A stretch of 64,000 nt of DNA from Alsobacter soli. Lineage in GTDB: Bacteria > Pseudomonadota > Alphaproteobacteria > Rhizobiales > Beijerinckiaceae. The notes under the pieces were generated by a model, which ran no database searches, had not been told where the DNA came from, and saw only the letters and a list, made by a program, of their open reading frames with translations. Position 1 is the stretch's first letter; each line of letters starts with the position of its first letter. This document shows, one piece after another, positions 28,216-37,180 of this stretch. Both the position numbers and the translations under genes were made by a program. The DNA is taken from NCBI RefSeq assembly GCF_003004785.1, contig NZ_PVZS01000011.1, positions 62,001 through 126,000 on the forward strand, read 5' to 3'.

Positions 28216-29541
28216 CTTGCCGATGCAGAAGCTTGCAAAGAGCCGATCCAGTACGTCCTCAGGTCCGACGAAGCCTAGCAACTCGTCCAGAGCGCGCAGG
28301 GCAAGCCGGATATCTTCTGCAACGAATTCGAGTGGCCCACCGACCCGCAGGGTCGCGAGCGCCTGATCGAGGTGGGGTCGTGCACTCTCGAGCGCGACGC
28401 GATGGCGCGCCCGGGTCAGCAGAGCCCCTTCCGGATTCGCAAGGCGCCGCACCTGCTCGGACAAGTTGGCGCGCAACTCATCCATTCCCCGACCGGTCAG
28501 GACTGAGATGCAAAGCCCGGATCCTGCCGAAAGTGTCGTGACCGAATCGCTCTTGCTGCGCAGCGGGATCACGACCGCCGAACCCGTCGGGACGTTTGGC
28601 TCTGATCCGTCCGGGTCCAGCCACAGCACAATGTCAGTGCTCTGGGCCCTCTGGCGAGCGCGCTCGACCCCAATGCGCTCAACGGGATCAGCAGTATCGC
28701 GCAAACCCGCTGTATCAACGAGGCGCACGGGTATGCCGTCGAGCTCGATGTCCACCTCGACGAAATCCCTGGTCGTTCCAGGGATTTCCGTGACGATGGC
28801 GGCGTCCCGTCCGGCCCACCAATTGAGCAGCGTCGACTTCCCCGCATTGGGAGGGCCCGCCACGACCACGGTCACCCCATCCCGGATGCGCTCGGCGCCG
28901 TGGAAGCCGAGCTGGACCTTGATGTCCGCGTGAACACGGGCAAGGGGCGCCTCGGCCTGATTGGCGCTACCCGACACGTCAGCCTCATCGGAGAAGTCGA
29001 GATCGGCTTCGATCAGGGCCAAAGCTTCGGTTAGCGCGTCTTTCCATGATCCGACCCGCTCCGAAAGCGCGCCGTCGAATTGCCGAAGAGCCTGCAGCCG
29101 CTGCTGTTCCGTTTCCGAATCGATCAGGTCCGCAATGGCTTCCGCCTGCGTCAGGTCGAGCTTTCCATTGAGCAGGGCGCGGCGTGTGAACTCGCCGGGG
29201 CGCGCGGGCCTCAGACCGGGAAGTTGTCCCAAGGTGCGAAGCAGGCCGGCGACGACCGCCTGACCACCATGGATCTGGAACTCAGCTACGTCCTCGCCGG
29301 TGAAGCTGGCCGGGGCTTCGAAAAACAGGACCAGGCCCCGATCGATCAACTGGCCAGCTTGGTCGTTTAAGGGGCGCAGCGCAGCCACTCGCGCCCGTGG
29401 CTGCAGGCCGGCGACGGTCCGGACGACGGCGGCCGCTTCCGGCCCGGAGACCCGAATCACGGCAAGAGCGGCGCGCCCGGCGCCGCTCGACAGAGCGAAG
29501 ATCGTATCGTCGCTGAAGGCATGGCGCGCCGAAGCCGTCAT
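28213..29541 (-). CDS. mnmE: tRNA modification GTPase MnmE
   Basis: 442-residue K+-activated GTPase (TrmE) partnering MnmG in wobble uridine modification. The N-terminal tetrahydrofolate-binding domain carries [20 protein letters not shown] and [21 protein letters not shown]. The G domain has GPPNAGKST at 229-237, [20 protein letters not shown] and follows the family order. The C-terminus ends in the invariant CIGK that holds the catalytic cysteine. Its 3' end carries a parS-like site. Normal length. Confidence 0.96.
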   Translation of the reverse strand: MTASARHAFSDDTIFALSSGAGRAALAVIRVSGPEAAAVVRTVAGLQPRARVAALRPLNDQAGQLIDRGLVLFFEAPASFTGEDVAEFQIHGGQAVVAGLLRTLGQLPGLRPARPGEFTRRALLNGKLDLTQAEAIADLIDSETEQQRLQALRQFDGALSERVGSWKDALTEALALIEADLDFSDEADVSGSANQAEAPLARVHADIKVQLGFHGAERIRDGVTVVVAGPPNAGKSTLLNWWAGRDAAIVTEIPGTTRDFVEVDIELDGIPVRLVDTAGLRDTADPVERIGVERARQRAQSTDIVLWLDPDGSEPNVPTGSAVVIPLRSKSDSVTTLSAGSGLCISVLTGRGMDELRANLSEQVRRLANPEGALLTRARHRVALESARPHLDQALATLRVGGPLEFVAEDIRLALRALDELLGFVGPEDVLDRLFASFCIGK

Positions 29542-29598
29542 GCGGGGCCTCCCGGGACGAGGTGCAGCGTTTGTCCGAAACCGCCGCGACCGCCTCGA

Positions 29599-30864
29599 TC
29601 AGGTGTTCATGGAATCGAAGAAGTCGGCGTTCGTCTTGGTCTGGCGCAGCTTGTCGAGGAGGAACTCGATCGCGTCCACCGTGCCCATCGGGTTGAGGAT
29701 GCGGCGCAGCACATACATCTTCTTGAGCACGTCAGGCGGGACCAGCAGCTCTTCCTTGCGGGTGCCCGAGCGGGTGATGTCCAGGGCCGGGAACACGCGC
29801 TTGTCCGAGACCTTGCGGTCCAGAATGATCTCGGAGTTACCGGTGCCCTTGAACTCCTCGAAGATCACTTCGTCCATGCGGCTGCCCGTGTCGATGAGCG
29901 CGGTCGCGATGATGGTCAGCGAGCCGCCTTCCTCGATGTTGCGCGCCGCGCCGAAAAAGCGCTTCGGCCTCTGCAGAGCGTTGGCGTCCACGCCGCCGGT
30001 CAGCACCTTGCCGGAGGACGGCACGACCGTGTTGTAGGCGCGGCCCAGGCGGGTGATCGAGTCCAGCAGGATCACCACGTCGCGTCCGTGCTCCACCAGG
30101 CGCTTCGCCTTCTCGATGACCATCTCTGCCACCTGGACGTGCCGGGAGGCGGGCTCGTCGAAAGTCGAGGACACCACCTCGCCGCGCACCGAGCGCTGCA
30201 TATCCGTGACTTCCTCCGGCCGCTCGTCGATCAGCAGCACGATGAGGTAGCACTCGGGATGGTTGGTGGTGATCGACTGGGCCACGTTCTGCAGCAGCAC
30301 CGTCTTGCCGGTGCGCGGCGGCGCGACAATCAGGCCGCGCTGTCCCTTGCCGATAGGCGACACGATGTCGATAATCCGCGGCGAGTAATCCTTGCGGGTC
30401 GGATCCTCGATTTCGAGCTTCAGCCGCTGGTTGGGATAAAGCGGCGTGAGGTTGTCGAAGTTGACCTTGTGACGGGCCTTCTCCGGATCCTCGAAATTGA
30501 TCGTGTTGACCTTGAGCAGCGCGAAGTAGCGCTCGCCCTCCTTTGGGCTGCGGATCTGCCCTTCGACGGTGTCACCGGTGCGCAAGCCGAAGCGACGGAT
30601 CTGGGACGGAGAGACGTAGATGTCGTCCGGCCCCGCAAGATAGTTCGAGTCAGGCGATCGCAGGAACCCGAACCCGTCGGGCAGGACCTCCACCACGCCC
30701 TCGCCGATGATCTCGACCTCGTTGGACGCGAGCTGCTTCAGGATGGCGAACATCAGCTCCTGCTTGCGCATGGTGCCGGCGTTCTCGACCTGCAGTTCCT
30801 CTGCGAAGGCGAGCATCTCCGTCGGGGACTTCGCCTTGAGGTCCTGAAGCTTGATTTCCCGCAT
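29599..30864 (-). CDS. rho: Transcription termination factor Rho
   Basis: 421-residue hexameric RNA helicase. The N-terminal helix bundle (about 1-45), the RNA-binding cold-shock-like domain ([17 protein letters not shown] with [16 protein letters not shown]) and the motor with Walker A APPRTGKT (181-188), Q-loop and R-loop regions are complete. The ATG at 30862-30864 has AGGA seven bases upstream; an in-frame extension to 31008 lacks support. The 217-bp leader before it includes a hairpin; rho genes are often autoregulated through their leaders. Located between mnmE and hemJ as in other alphaproteobacteria. Confidence 0.97.
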   Translation of the reverse strand: MREIKLQDLKAKSPTEMLAFAEELQVENAGTMRKQELMFAILKQLASNEVEIIGEGVVEVLPDGFGFLRSPDSNYLAGPDDIYVSPSQIRRFGLRTGDTVEGQIRSPKEGERYFALLKVNTINFEDPEKARHKVNFDNLTPLYPNQRLKLEIEDPTRKDYSPRIIDIVSPIGKGQRGLIVAPPRTGKTVLLQNVAQSITTNHPECYLIVLLIDERPEEVTDMQRSVRGEVVSSTFDEPASRHVQVAEMVIEKAKRLVEHGRDVVILLDSITRLGRAYNTVVPSSGKVLTGGVDANALQRPKRFFGAARNIEEGGSLTIIATALIDTGSRMDEVIFEEFKGTGNSEIILDRKVSDKRVFPALDITRSGTRKEELLVPPDVLKKMYVLRRILNPMGTVDAIEFLLDKLRQTKTNADFFDSMNT

Positions 30865-31040
30865 GGGTATGTCCTGGGAGTCGCGGCCCGCGTCAGCGGG
30901 CGTCGGCGAGCGGTGGGTTGAGGAAAACGTGGGACCGAATGGGTCGGTTCCTGCGGTGGCGTCGGCCGATACATCGGCGGTGCCGATGCGGAGCGCGAAC
31001 CAAACCACTCAAGGGAGGCGGATTGACGGATACTCGCTTT

Positions 31041-31066
31041 TCCGGCGGGACACAAGCCCCGCCGGA
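31041..31066. repeat. Inverted repeat between hemJ and rho
   Basis: Perfect 9-bp arms TCCGGCGGG (31041-31049) and CCCGCCGGA (31058-31066) with an 8-base loop, 16 bases past the hemJ stop. On the minus (transcribed) strand it is followed by AAAA rather than T, so it is not a canonical terminator; it may stabilise the hemJ 3' end or belong to the rho leader. Confidence 0.5.
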
Positions 31067-31081
31067 GTCGCCGCACGTCTA

Positions 31082-31507
31082 TCAGAAGGGCTTCACGATC
31101 ACCAGGATCACGATCCCGATCATCAGCACCGTCGGGATCTCGTTGATCACCCGGTAGTATTTGGCGGAGCGCTGGTTCCGGTCGGCGGCGAAGTCCTTGA
31201 CGTAGCGGGCCAGCATCCCGTGGACGCCGGACATGATCAGCACCAGGGCGAACTTGCCGTGGAACCAGCCGGCGCGCCACCAGCCGCCCTGCCACACCAG
31301 CCAGAGGCCGGCGAGCCAGGCCACGATCATGGCCGGGTTGATGATCGCCTTCAGGAGCCGCCGCTCCATGATTTTGAAGGTCTCGGACTTGTCGGAGCCC
31401 TTCACCGCGTCCGCGTGGTAGACGAACAGGCGCGGCAGATAGAGCATGCCGGCCATCCAGGCGATGATGGACACGACATGCAGCGCCTTCACCCATTCGT
31501 ACGTCAC
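31082..31507 (-). CDS. hemJ: Protoporphyrinogen IX oxidase HemJ
   Basis: 141-residue integral membrane protein with four hydrophobic helices, the bacterial oxygen-independent-type protoporphyrinogen oxidase of haem synthesis. Conserved segments are YEWVKALHVVSIIAWMAGMLYLPRLFVYHA (with the essential histidine), a lysine/arginine patch ERRLLKAIINPAM, and RYYRVINEIPTVLMI-like C-terminal helix (here KYYRVINEIPTV). The 4-base overlap with the hemE stop and the shared pathway support the assignment. Confidence 0.9.
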   Translation of the reverse strand: MTYEWVKALHVVSIIAWMAGMLYLPRLFVYHADAVKGSDKSETFKIMERRLLKAIINPAMIVAWLAGLWLVWQGGWWRAGWFHGKFALVLIMSGVHGMLARYVKDFAADRNQRSAKYYRVINEIPTVLMIGIVILVIVKPF

Positions 31508-32556
31508 GCAGTCTCTCCCCGCACCAGCTTCACCAACTTGCCGACATTCTCGACCGGCGTCTCGGGCACGATTCCATGCCCCAGGTTGAAGATATGCGGG
31601 CCGCTGGAAAATGCGGCGAGCACGTCCCTAACCCCTTCCTCCAGCGCCTGGCCGCCCGCCACGACCGTCAAGGGATCAAGATTGCCCTGCACCGGCTTGA
31701 GCGCCTGGACGTTCTCCGCCGCCCACGCGCCGTTGACCGCCCAGTCCAGCGCGACGGCGTCCGCGCCCGTCCGTTCGGCCGTCAGCCGGTGGCCTGCTCC
31801 CGCCGCGCGGGTGAACACGATGATGCGCGCGTGCGGAACCTGGGCCCTCACGCCGTCCACGATGCGGCGGATCGGCTGAAGGGACCAGCGCTCGAAGCCG
31901 GACGCGGTGAGCGCCCCCGCGAAGCTCTCGAAGATCTGCACGGCATCTACGCCGGCCTGGAACTGCCGCACCAGGTAGCGGATCGACGCCTCGACCAGCC
32001 GGTCAATCAGGGCGACCAGGAAATCCGGGTCCCGATAGGCGAGCAGACGGGAGGGCGCCAGCTCGGGTGTCCCCTTGCCGGCGATCATGTAGCTCGCGAC
32101 GGTCCAGGGAGCCCCGCAGAAGCCCAGGAACGTGGTCTCCGGGCCAAGGCCGGCCCTGACCCGCTCGATGGCCTCGAACACGGGCGAAAGGCGTTCCAGG
32201 TCGATCTCGTCGGCCAGGCGAGAGAGACCGCCGTCCAGCGTGATCGGATGCAGACGAGGCCCTTCGCCCTCCGCGAAGGTCACTTCCTGCCCGAGGGCGT
32301 CCGGCACCACCAGGATGTCGGAGAAGAGAATCGCCGCGTCGAACCCGAAGCGACGGATCGGCTGGAGAGTGGCTTCGGCGGCCTTAACGGGTGAGTAACA
32401 GAATTCCATGAAGGATGCGGTCGTGGCCCGCAGCTCCCGGTATTCCGGCAGATAGCGTCCCGCCTGCCGCATGATCCAGATCGGCGGCTTGGGGAGCCGT
32501 TCACCGGCCAGCACCCGGAGGAGCGGTTTGCCGCCCGGGAGAGAGGATGAGCTCAC
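31504..32556 (-). CDS. hemE: Uroporphyrinogen decarboxylase
   Basis: 350-residue TIM-barrel enzyme converting uroporphyrinogen III to coproporphyrinogen III. The signature PPIWIMRQAGRYLPEYRELR is near the N-terminus; GFCGAPWTVASYMIAGKG and the C-terminal FNLGHGIVPETPVENV are also intact. Two starts are possible: TTG 32560-32562 or GTG 32554-32556. The GTG is preferred because AAAGGA lies nine bases upstream, whereas it is only about three from the TTG. It reads away from the probable origin, as in Caulobacter and Rickettsia, where hemE borders oriC. Confidence 0.95.
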   Translation of the reverse strand: MSSSSLPGGKPLLRVLAGERLPKPPIWIMRQAGRYLPEYRELRATTASFMEFCYSPVKAAEATLQPIRRFGFDAAILFSDILVVPDALGQEVTFAEGEGPRLHPITLDGGLSRLADEIDLERLSPVFEAIERVRAGLGPETTFLGFCGAPWTVASYMIAGKGTPELAPSRLLAYRDPDFLVALIDRLVEASIRYLVRQFQAGVDAVQIFESFAGALTASGFERWSLQPIRRIVDGVRAQVPHARIIVFTRAAGAGHRLTAERTGADAVALDWAVNGAWAAENVQALKPVQGNLDPLTVVAGGQALEEGVRDVLAAFSSGPHIFNLGHGIVPETPVENVGKLVKLVRGETA

Positions 32557-32711
32557 TTCCAAATATCCTTTCTAAGACTCTTATTTTTGTCCTTTCTCTT
32601 AGACTGCCCGCCTGCGGAACGCCACGCTCTCCACAGGTCGGACACAGGTTGCCGGCGTCATCGCCAAGCACGGCTGCCCGCCGTCGTGAGGAGCGCGAAC
32701 CGGGCAGGTTG

Positions 32712-32726
32712 TTAACGATTCATTAA
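32712..32726. promoter_or_regulatory. CtrA box in oriC
   Basis: TTAACGATTCATTAA is an exact TTAA-N7-TTAA. The spacer contains a GATTC, a CcrM-type GANTC methylation site. CtrA binding represses initiation at the Caulobacter origin. Confidence 0.8.
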
Positions 32727-32772
32727 GGGCCGCTTGGCTTGGGGGTCGATGGCGCTGCGCTTGCACCGGCCG

Positions 32773-32787
32773 TTAACGAATCCTTCA
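32773..32787. promoter_or_regulatory. Second CtrA-like box in oriC
   Basis: TTAACGAATCCTTCA matches TTAA-N7-TTAA except for one base in the right half and again carries a GANTC (GAATC) in the spacer. It abuts a TCATCCACC DnaA-like 9-mer. Confidence 0.6.
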
Positions 32788-32897
32788 TCCACCTGTGTGG
32801 GCATCTCGAGCCGGATTCAGGCCCCGCCGTCTTCGGCTGTTGATCGTTCTCCGTGCTCTTGCCAGATTGCCCCCAGCGGCCGGTTGGGCCATGAGAT

Positions 32898-32906
32898 TTG
32901 TCCACA
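32898..32906 (+). promoter_or_regulatory. DnaA box (8/9)
   Basis: TTGTCCACA differs from TTATCCACA by one base. A poorer CCGTCCACA follows directly at 32907-32915. Confidence 0.6.
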
Positions 32907-32929
32907 CCGTCCACAATGGCCCACAGGGG

Positions 32930-32938
32930 TGTGGATGA
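32930..32938 (-). promoter_or_regulatory. DnaA box (8/9)
   Basis: TGTGGATGA on the plus strand reads TCATCCACA on the minus strand, one mismatch from TTATCCACA. Confidence 0.6.
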
Positions 32939-32960
32939 GGCCGGCGGAAGGATCGCCCTC

Positions 32961-33791
32961 TTGGGACGCAGCTATTTCCACCTCCACCTGGTGTCCGACG
33001 CGACGGGCGAGACGCTGATCGCGGTCAGCCGGGCCGCGGCGGCCCAGTATCAGGGCATCTCGGCCATCGAGCACGTTTATCCGCTGGTGAGAACGTCGAC
33101 CCAGCTGGAGCGGGTGCTGGGCGAGCTCGAGGCCGCGCCCGGGATGGTGCTCTACACGCTTGTGGAGCCTGAGCTGGCCGGCCGCCTCGAGGAAGCCTGC
33201 CGGGAATTCGGGTGCCCCTGCCTGTCCGTCCTGGACCCGGTGCTGAGCATGTTCCAGTCCTACCTCGGCACGGTCTCGACCCATCGCCCCGGGGCCCAGC
33301 ATGTCCTTAACGGCGACTACTTCAAGCGCATCGACGCGCTGAACTACACCATGATGCATGACGACGGCGCCTTGCCGGAGGATCTGGAAACCGCCGACAT
33401 CATCCTCATTGGCGTCAGTCGCACGTCGAAGACGCCCACGAGCATCTATCTGGCGAACCGCGGCATCAAGACCGCGAACATCCCTCTGGTGCCCGGGATT
33501 TCGCTGCCGCCGGGGCTGGAGCACGTCAAGCATCCTCTGGTGGTCGGACTCGTCGCGAGCCCCGAGCGCATCGTCCAGATCCGGCAGAACCGGTTGCTGA
33601 CCCTGAACGCCTCGGACCAGACTCCCTACGTGGACAAGACGGCCGTGACGGAGGAGGTCGCGCTGTCGCGCAAGCTCTGCGCGCGGCACAATTGGCCCAT
33701 CATCGACGTGACCCGACGGTCCATCGAAGAGACCGCCGCAGCGATCATGGACCACCTCAAGCGCCACCGCCTGCAATTCATCGTGGAGTGA
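32961..33791 (+). CDS. ppsR: Pyruvate,water/phosphate dikinase regulatory protein (DUF299)
   Basis: 276-residue bifunctional serine/threonine kinase and phosphorylase that switches PEP synthetase or pyruvate,phosphate dikinase off and on. The N-terminal [16 protein letters not shown] and the P-loop-like [15 protein letters not shown] are the family signatures, with [13 protein letters not shown] downstream. TTG at 32961 is chosen because GGAAGGA (32946-32952) is eight bases upstream and the protein then begins [11 protein letters not shown], as in relatives; ATG 32916 and TTG 32898 have no Shine-Dalgarno and overlap DnaA-like boxes. Known as RP001 beside the Caulobacter/Rickettsia origin. Confidence 0.9.
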   Translation: MGRSYFHLHLVSDATGETLIAVSRAAAAQYQGISAIEHVYPLVRTSTQLERVLGELEAAPGMVLYTLVEPELAGRLEEACREFGCPCLSVLDPVLSMFQSYLGTVSTHRPGAQHVLNGDYFKRIDALNYTMMHDDGALPEDLETADIILIGVSRTSKTPTSIYLANRGIKTANIPLVPGISLPPGLEHVKHPLVVGLVASPERIVQIRQNRLLTLNASDQTPYVDKTAVTEEVALSRKLCARHNWPIIDVTRRSIEETAAAIMDHLKRHRLQFIVE

Positions 33792-33792
33792 C

Positions 33793-34416
33793 ATGAGCGG
33801 CGCCCTTCTTTGGACGGCCGACGAGCCGCTCGTTCTGGCGTCCCGCAGCGCCGCCCGTATCGCCATCCTCTCGGCGGCCGGCATCCCCCTGGAAGCCCTG
33901 GCGGCCGATATCGACGAGCGAGCGGCTGAACAATTGGCCCGCGACCAGGGCGCTGACCCCGCTGGGGTGGCCTTGAGCCTGGCTCGCGCCAAGGCTGCTG
34001 CGGTGTCGGGGCTTCGTCCCGGGCGTCTCGTGCTGGGCGCCGACCAGACGCTGGCCTGCGACGGGGCGGCTTTCCACAAGCCGGCTGACAGGGCCGAAGC
34101 CGAGGAACAGCTGCGAATGCTGTCCGGGAAACGCCACGCTCTGCGTTCTGCCGCCGCGGTGGTGAAAGATGGCAAGGTGCTGTTCGAAACGGCGTCGACG
34201 GCATGGCTTACTGTGCGCGCATTGTCGGAAGGCATGATCGCGCGCTATCTGGACGCCGCTGGAGACGCGCCACTCGCCAGCGTCGGCGCTTATCAACTCG
34301 AAGGCCTCGGCATTCATCTGTTCGAGGCCATCGAGGGCGATCACTTCACGATCCTGGGACTGCCGCTCATGCCGTTGCTCGCCTTTTTCCGCCAGCTTGG
34401 GGTCGTCCCGCAGTGA
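33793..34416 (+). CDS. maf: Maf-family nucleoside triphosphate pyrophosphatase
   Basis: 207-residue house-cleaning NTPase that hydrolyses non-canonical nucleotides (dTTP/UTP or m7GTP-type) to monophosphates. It shows LVLASRSAARIAILSAAGI at the start, the DERAAEQLARDQGADP region, the catalytic LGADQTLACDG, and SVGAYQLEGLGIHLFEAIEGDHFTILGLPL at the end. The subfamily is not clear from motifs alone. One base from ppsR, and its stop overlaps the aroE GTG by 4 bases. Confidence 0.92.
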   Translation: MSGALLWTADEPLVLASRSAARIAILSAAGIPLEALAADIDERAAEQLARDQGADPAGVALSLARAKAAAVSGLRPGRLVLGADQTLACDGAAFHKPADRAEAEEQLRMLSGKRHALRSAAAVVKDGKVLFETASTAWLTVRALSEGMIARYLDAAGDAPLASVGAYQLEGLGIHLFEAIEGDHFTILGLPLMPLLAFFRQLGVVPQ

Positions 34417-35261
34417 CCCGTCCCGAGCCTCGCGCCTGCATCGTTGGGTGGCCCGCCAAGCACTCCCGCTCCCCCTTGATCCACGGCTACTGGCTCAAGA
34501 CCTTGGGATTGCCCGGATCCTATGGGGTCGAGGAGGTCGCGCCGGGCGATATGGTGGGATTTCTCCGAACCCTGCAGGCGCGGGGGTATGTCGGCTGCAA
34601 CGTCACGGTGCCGCACAAGGAGACCGCCTATCGGACCGTCGAGGTCCTGACGGACCGCGCCCGGGCCTTGCAGGCCGTCAACACGGTCTGGATCGAAAGG
34701 GGAGTCCTGCACGGAGACAACACCGATATCGTGGGCTTCCTGGCCAGCCTTGATGCCGGCGCCCCTGGCTGGGACCGCAAGGCGGCGCACGCGGTCGTGC
34801 TCGGCGCCGGCGGGGCGTCTCGCGCCATCGTCGCCGGCCTGCTGGACCGGGGCGTCGAGTTGGTCACTGTCGTCAACCGGACCCGCGATCGGGCTGAGGC
34901 GCTGGCCGAATCCTTCGGGCGCCGAGTTCAGGCCGTTGGTTGGGAGTCCGTCGGCCAGCTTCTGCCGCCGGCGGACCTCCTCGTAAACACGACCTCGCTC
35001 GGGATGAAGGGCCAGCCGCCGCTCGACATAGACCTGGATGGCCTGAAGGAGAGCGCGGTCGTTACGGACATCGTCTACGTCCCGCTGGAGACGGCTCTGC
35101 TGGCCCAGGCACGGTCCAGGGGACACCAGGTGGTGGACGGATTGGGCATGCTGCTGCACCAGGCTGCCGCTGGATTCGAGCACTGGTTCGGGCGCCGCCC
35201 GGAGGTGACCCCGGAGCTGCGGCAGGTGATCGTAGACGATCTGGCGCGAGCCCCGGGATGA
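34413..35261 (+). CDS. aroE: Shikimate dehydrogenase
   Basis: 282-residue NADP-dependent enzyme reducing 3-dehydroshikimate in aromatic amino-acid synthesis. The substrate site has KHSRSPLIHGYW and GCNVTVPHKE with the catalytic lysine; NTDIVGF carries the aspartate; the NADP fold has [15 protein letters not shown] and VVNRTRDRA. The GTG start at 34413 overlaps the maf stop, and its own stop overlaps coaE by 4 bases: maf-aroE-coaE are translationally coupled. Confidence 0.95.
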   Translation: MTRPEPRACIVGWPAKHSRSPLIHGYWLKTLGLPGSYGVEEVAPGDMVGFLRTLQARGYVGCNVTVPHKETAYRTVEVLTDRARALQAVNTVWIERGVLHGDNTDIVGFLASLDAGAPGWDRKAAHAVVLGAGGASRAIVAGLLDRGVELVTVVNRTRDRAEALAESFGRRVQAVGWESVGQLLPPADLLVNTTSLGMKGQPPLDIDLDGLKESAVVTDIVYVPLETALLAQARSRGHQVVDGLGMLLHQAAAGFEHWFGRRPEVTPELRQVIVDDLARAPG

Positions 35262-35884
35262 CCTTCATCCTCGGCCTGACTGGCTCGATCGGCATGGGGA
35301 AATCGGCCACGGCCGGCTTCTTTCGGGAGGCGGGCGTTCCCGTGTACGACGCCGATGCGTCCGTCCACGAACTGTATCGGGGAGAGGGAGCGCCGTTGAT
35401 CGAGGCGGCGTTCCCGGGCGTCGTGCATGAGGGCGTGGTCGATCGGCAGGAACTGGGTCGCCGTGTGCTGGACGACCGGGCCGCGCTGAAACGTCTTGAG
35501 GACATCGTTCATCCTCTGGTGCGCCAGGCCGAAACCCGATTTCTCAAAGATGCAGCGGGAGCAAGCGCTCCGCTCGCCGTGCTCGACATCCCGCTGCTGT
35601 TCGAGACCGGCGGCGAGAGGCGCTGCGACGCCGTTCTTGTGGTCAGCGCGCCTGCGGCTGTGCAAAAGCAGAGGGTTCTCGCCCGGCCGGGCATGACCGA
35701 GGAGCGGTTCGCCGCCATTCTGGCCAAGCAGATGCCTGATTCGGACAAGCGCGCCCGGGCCCATTGGGTCGTCGACACGAGCCGCGGATTCGAGGAAGCG
35801 CGCCGCGGCGTGCTGGGTGTGATTCGGGCCTGCTCAGGCCGCCCCGGACGGGTGGCTGCGATGCGGTTGAGCCAATCCAGCTAG
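35258..35884 (+). CDS. coaE: Dephospho-CoA kinase
   Basis: 208-residue P-loop kinase for the last step of coenzyme A synthesis. Walker A is GLTGSIGMGKSATA (about 6-19), followed by PVYDADASVHELY, the lid region and VLDIPLLFETGGE. The family's CoA-domain length is about 200 residues. ATG overlaps the aroE stop. Followed by dnaQ at 8 bp in the same operon. Confidence 0.94.
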   Translation: MTFILGLTGSIGMGKSATAGFFREAGVPVYDADASVHELYRGEGAPLIEAAFPGVVHEGVVDRQELGRRVLDDRAALKRLEDIVHPLVRQAETRFLKDAAGASAPLAVLDIPLLFETGGERRCDAVLVVSAPAAVQKQRVLARPGMTEERFAAILAKQMPDSDKRARAHWVVDTSRGFEEARRGVLGVIRACSGRPGRVAAMRLSQSS

Positions 35885-35892
35885 GACCCCGA

Positions 35893-36621
35893 ATGAGCGC
35901 GCGCGAGATCGTCTTCGATACTGAGACTACCGGGCTCAGCCCTCTCGGCGGCGACCGCGTCGTCGAGATCGGCTGCGTGGAGTTGCTCAACCATGTGCCG
36001 ACCGGGAACACGTTCCACGTCTACATCAATCCCGAGCGGGACATGCCGGCCGAGGCCTTCGCCGTGCATGGCCTTTCCAGCGAATTCCTGTCGGACAAAC
36101 CGATTTTCGCCGCCGTGGCGGAGGACTTCGTCGCCTTTATCGGCGACGCCAAGATGGTGGCGCACAACGCGTCCTTCGACGTCAGCTTCCTGAACGCGGA
36201 GCTCGGCCGCCTGGGGCACGGGCCCATCGTGGCGGAGCGCGTGGTCGACACGCTGGCCATGGCGAAGCGGAAATTCCCCTTCGCGCCGGCGACCCTGGAC
36301 GCCTTGTGCTCTCGCTTCGGGGTCGATACGTCCCGCCGCGTCAAGCACGGCGCCTTGCTCGACGCTGAACTCCTGGCCGAGGTCTACATCGAGCTTCTAG
36401 GCGGCCGGCAGGCCGACCTGGGTCTGGTGGCGGCCGGCGTCAAGACGGCGGTTGAACGGGCCACGATCAGCGTTCGGCAACTGGTGCGCCCCGAGCCTCT
36501 CCCGTCCCGCCTCACGGCGGCGGAGCTTGCCGCGCATGAAGGGTTTATCGCGACCCTGAAAGGCGAGATCGTGTGGAGGCAGTACCTGCCTGAGCCGGAG
36601 GCCGCCAAGGAAGCGTCCTGA
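35893..36621 (+). CDS. dnaQ: DNA polymerase III epsilon subunit (3'-5' exonuclease)
   Basis: 242-residue DnaQ-type proofreading exonuclease. ExoI is IVFDTETTGL with Asp9 and Glu11, ExoII is HNASFDVSFLNAEL, and ExoIII is KHGALLDAELLAEVY with the histidine and aspartate. The C-terminal tail would bind the alpha subunit. Start ATG 35893 eight bases after coaE. A bidirectional terminator ends the operon ppsR-maf-aroE-coaE-dnaQ, the order known in Caulobacter and rhizobia. Confidence 0.95.
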   Translation: MSAREIVFDTETTGLSPLGGDRVVEIGCVELLNHVPTGNTFHVYINPERDMPAEAFAVHGLSSEFLSDKPIFAAVAEDFVAFIGDAKMVAHNASFDVSFLNAELGRLGHGPIVAERVVDTLAMAKRKFPFAPATLDALCSRFGVDTSRRVKHGALLDAELLAEVYIELLGGRQADLGLVAAGVKTAVERATISVRQLVRPEPLPSRLTAAELAAHEGFIATLKGEIVWRQYLPEPEAAKEAS

Positions 36622-36644
36622 GCGCGGCCGCTCGGGCCCAGCCA

Positions 36645-36674
36645 ACAAAAAAGCCGGCGCGAAGCCGGCTTTTT
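36645..36674. terminator. Bidirectional intrinsic terminator between dnaQ and secB
   Basis: AGCCGGC (36652-36658) pairs with GCCGGCT (36664-36670) around GCGAA, with an A run before and a T run after, so it serves both convergent genes. Confidence 0.93.
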
Positions 36675-36694
36675 CACGAGCGAAGCCGCTGGCG

Positions 36695-37180
36695 TCAGGC
36701 GTTCGCGGGCTGGCCTTGCCCGACCTCGGCGATGCGCTGGCGGAACAGCGCCGCGAAATCGATCGGGTCGATGAACAGGGGCGGGAAGCCGCCGTTGCGC
36801 ACCGCGTCCGCCACGATCTGGCGGGCGAACGGGAACAGCAGGCGCGGGCACTCGATCATCACGACCGGATGAACGTTCTCCTGCGGAATGTTCTGCACCC
36901 GGAAGATGCCGGCGTAGAGAAGCTCGAAGCTGAACAGCAGGTTTGGAGCTTCGCCGGCCTTACCCTCGAGCGTCAGCTCGACCTCGAAATCCGTCTCGGC
37001 GATCTGCTTGGCGTTGACGTTCACCGAGATTGAGATCTGCGGCGGGTTCTCCTGGGGGGCCAGCGAACGGGGAGCGTTGGGGTTCTCGAACGAGAAATCC
37101 TTGATGTACTGGGCCAGCGCGTTGAGCGCGGGCGCGAGATCCTGCTCGGGAGCGCCGGCGGCGCCGTTTCCGTTGGCCAT
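36695..37180 (-). CDS. secB: Protein-export chaperone SecB
   Basis: 161-residue cytosolic tetrameric chaperone that keeps preproteins unfolded for SecA. Conserved parts are [38 protein letters not shown], the [11 protein letters not shown] segment, [35 protein letters not shown]. Length fits alphaproteobacterial SecB. It is the only gene between 32.9 and 41.3 kb read towards the origin; divergent from timA. Confidence 0.96.
   Translation of the reverse strand: MANGNGAAGAPEQDLAPALNALAQYIKDFSFENPNAPRSLAPQENPPQISISVNVNAKQIAETDFEVELTLEGKAGEAPNLLFSFELLYAGIFRVQNIPQENVHPVVMIECPRLLFPFARQIVADAVRNGGFPPLFIDPIDFAALFRQRIAEVGQGQPANA

Larger units (their letters stand above)
32557..32960. other. oriC: Probable chromosomal replication origin (oriC)
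   Basis: This 404-bp gap between divergent hemE and ppsR (the RP001/DUF299 gene) is where the origins of Caulobacter and other alphaproteobacteria lie. Seen here: a pyrimidine-rich, about two-thirds A+T tract at 32557-32606 that could serve as the unwinding element; an exact CtrA box at 32712-32726 and a one-mismatch box at 32773-32787; DnaA-box-like 9-mers with one mismatch at 32898-32906 and 32930-32938 and weaker ones at 32627-32635 and 32785-32793; four GANTC sites (32576, 32717, 32778, 32814), two of them inside the CtrA-box spacers. Genes on both sides read outwards. The dnaA gene is not in the window, which is normal in this class. Confidence 0.87.

Noticed and set aside
32390-32404. 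CtrA-like TTAACGGGTGAGTAA inside hemE
   Set aside because: One mismatch and lies within coding sequence; expected by chance.
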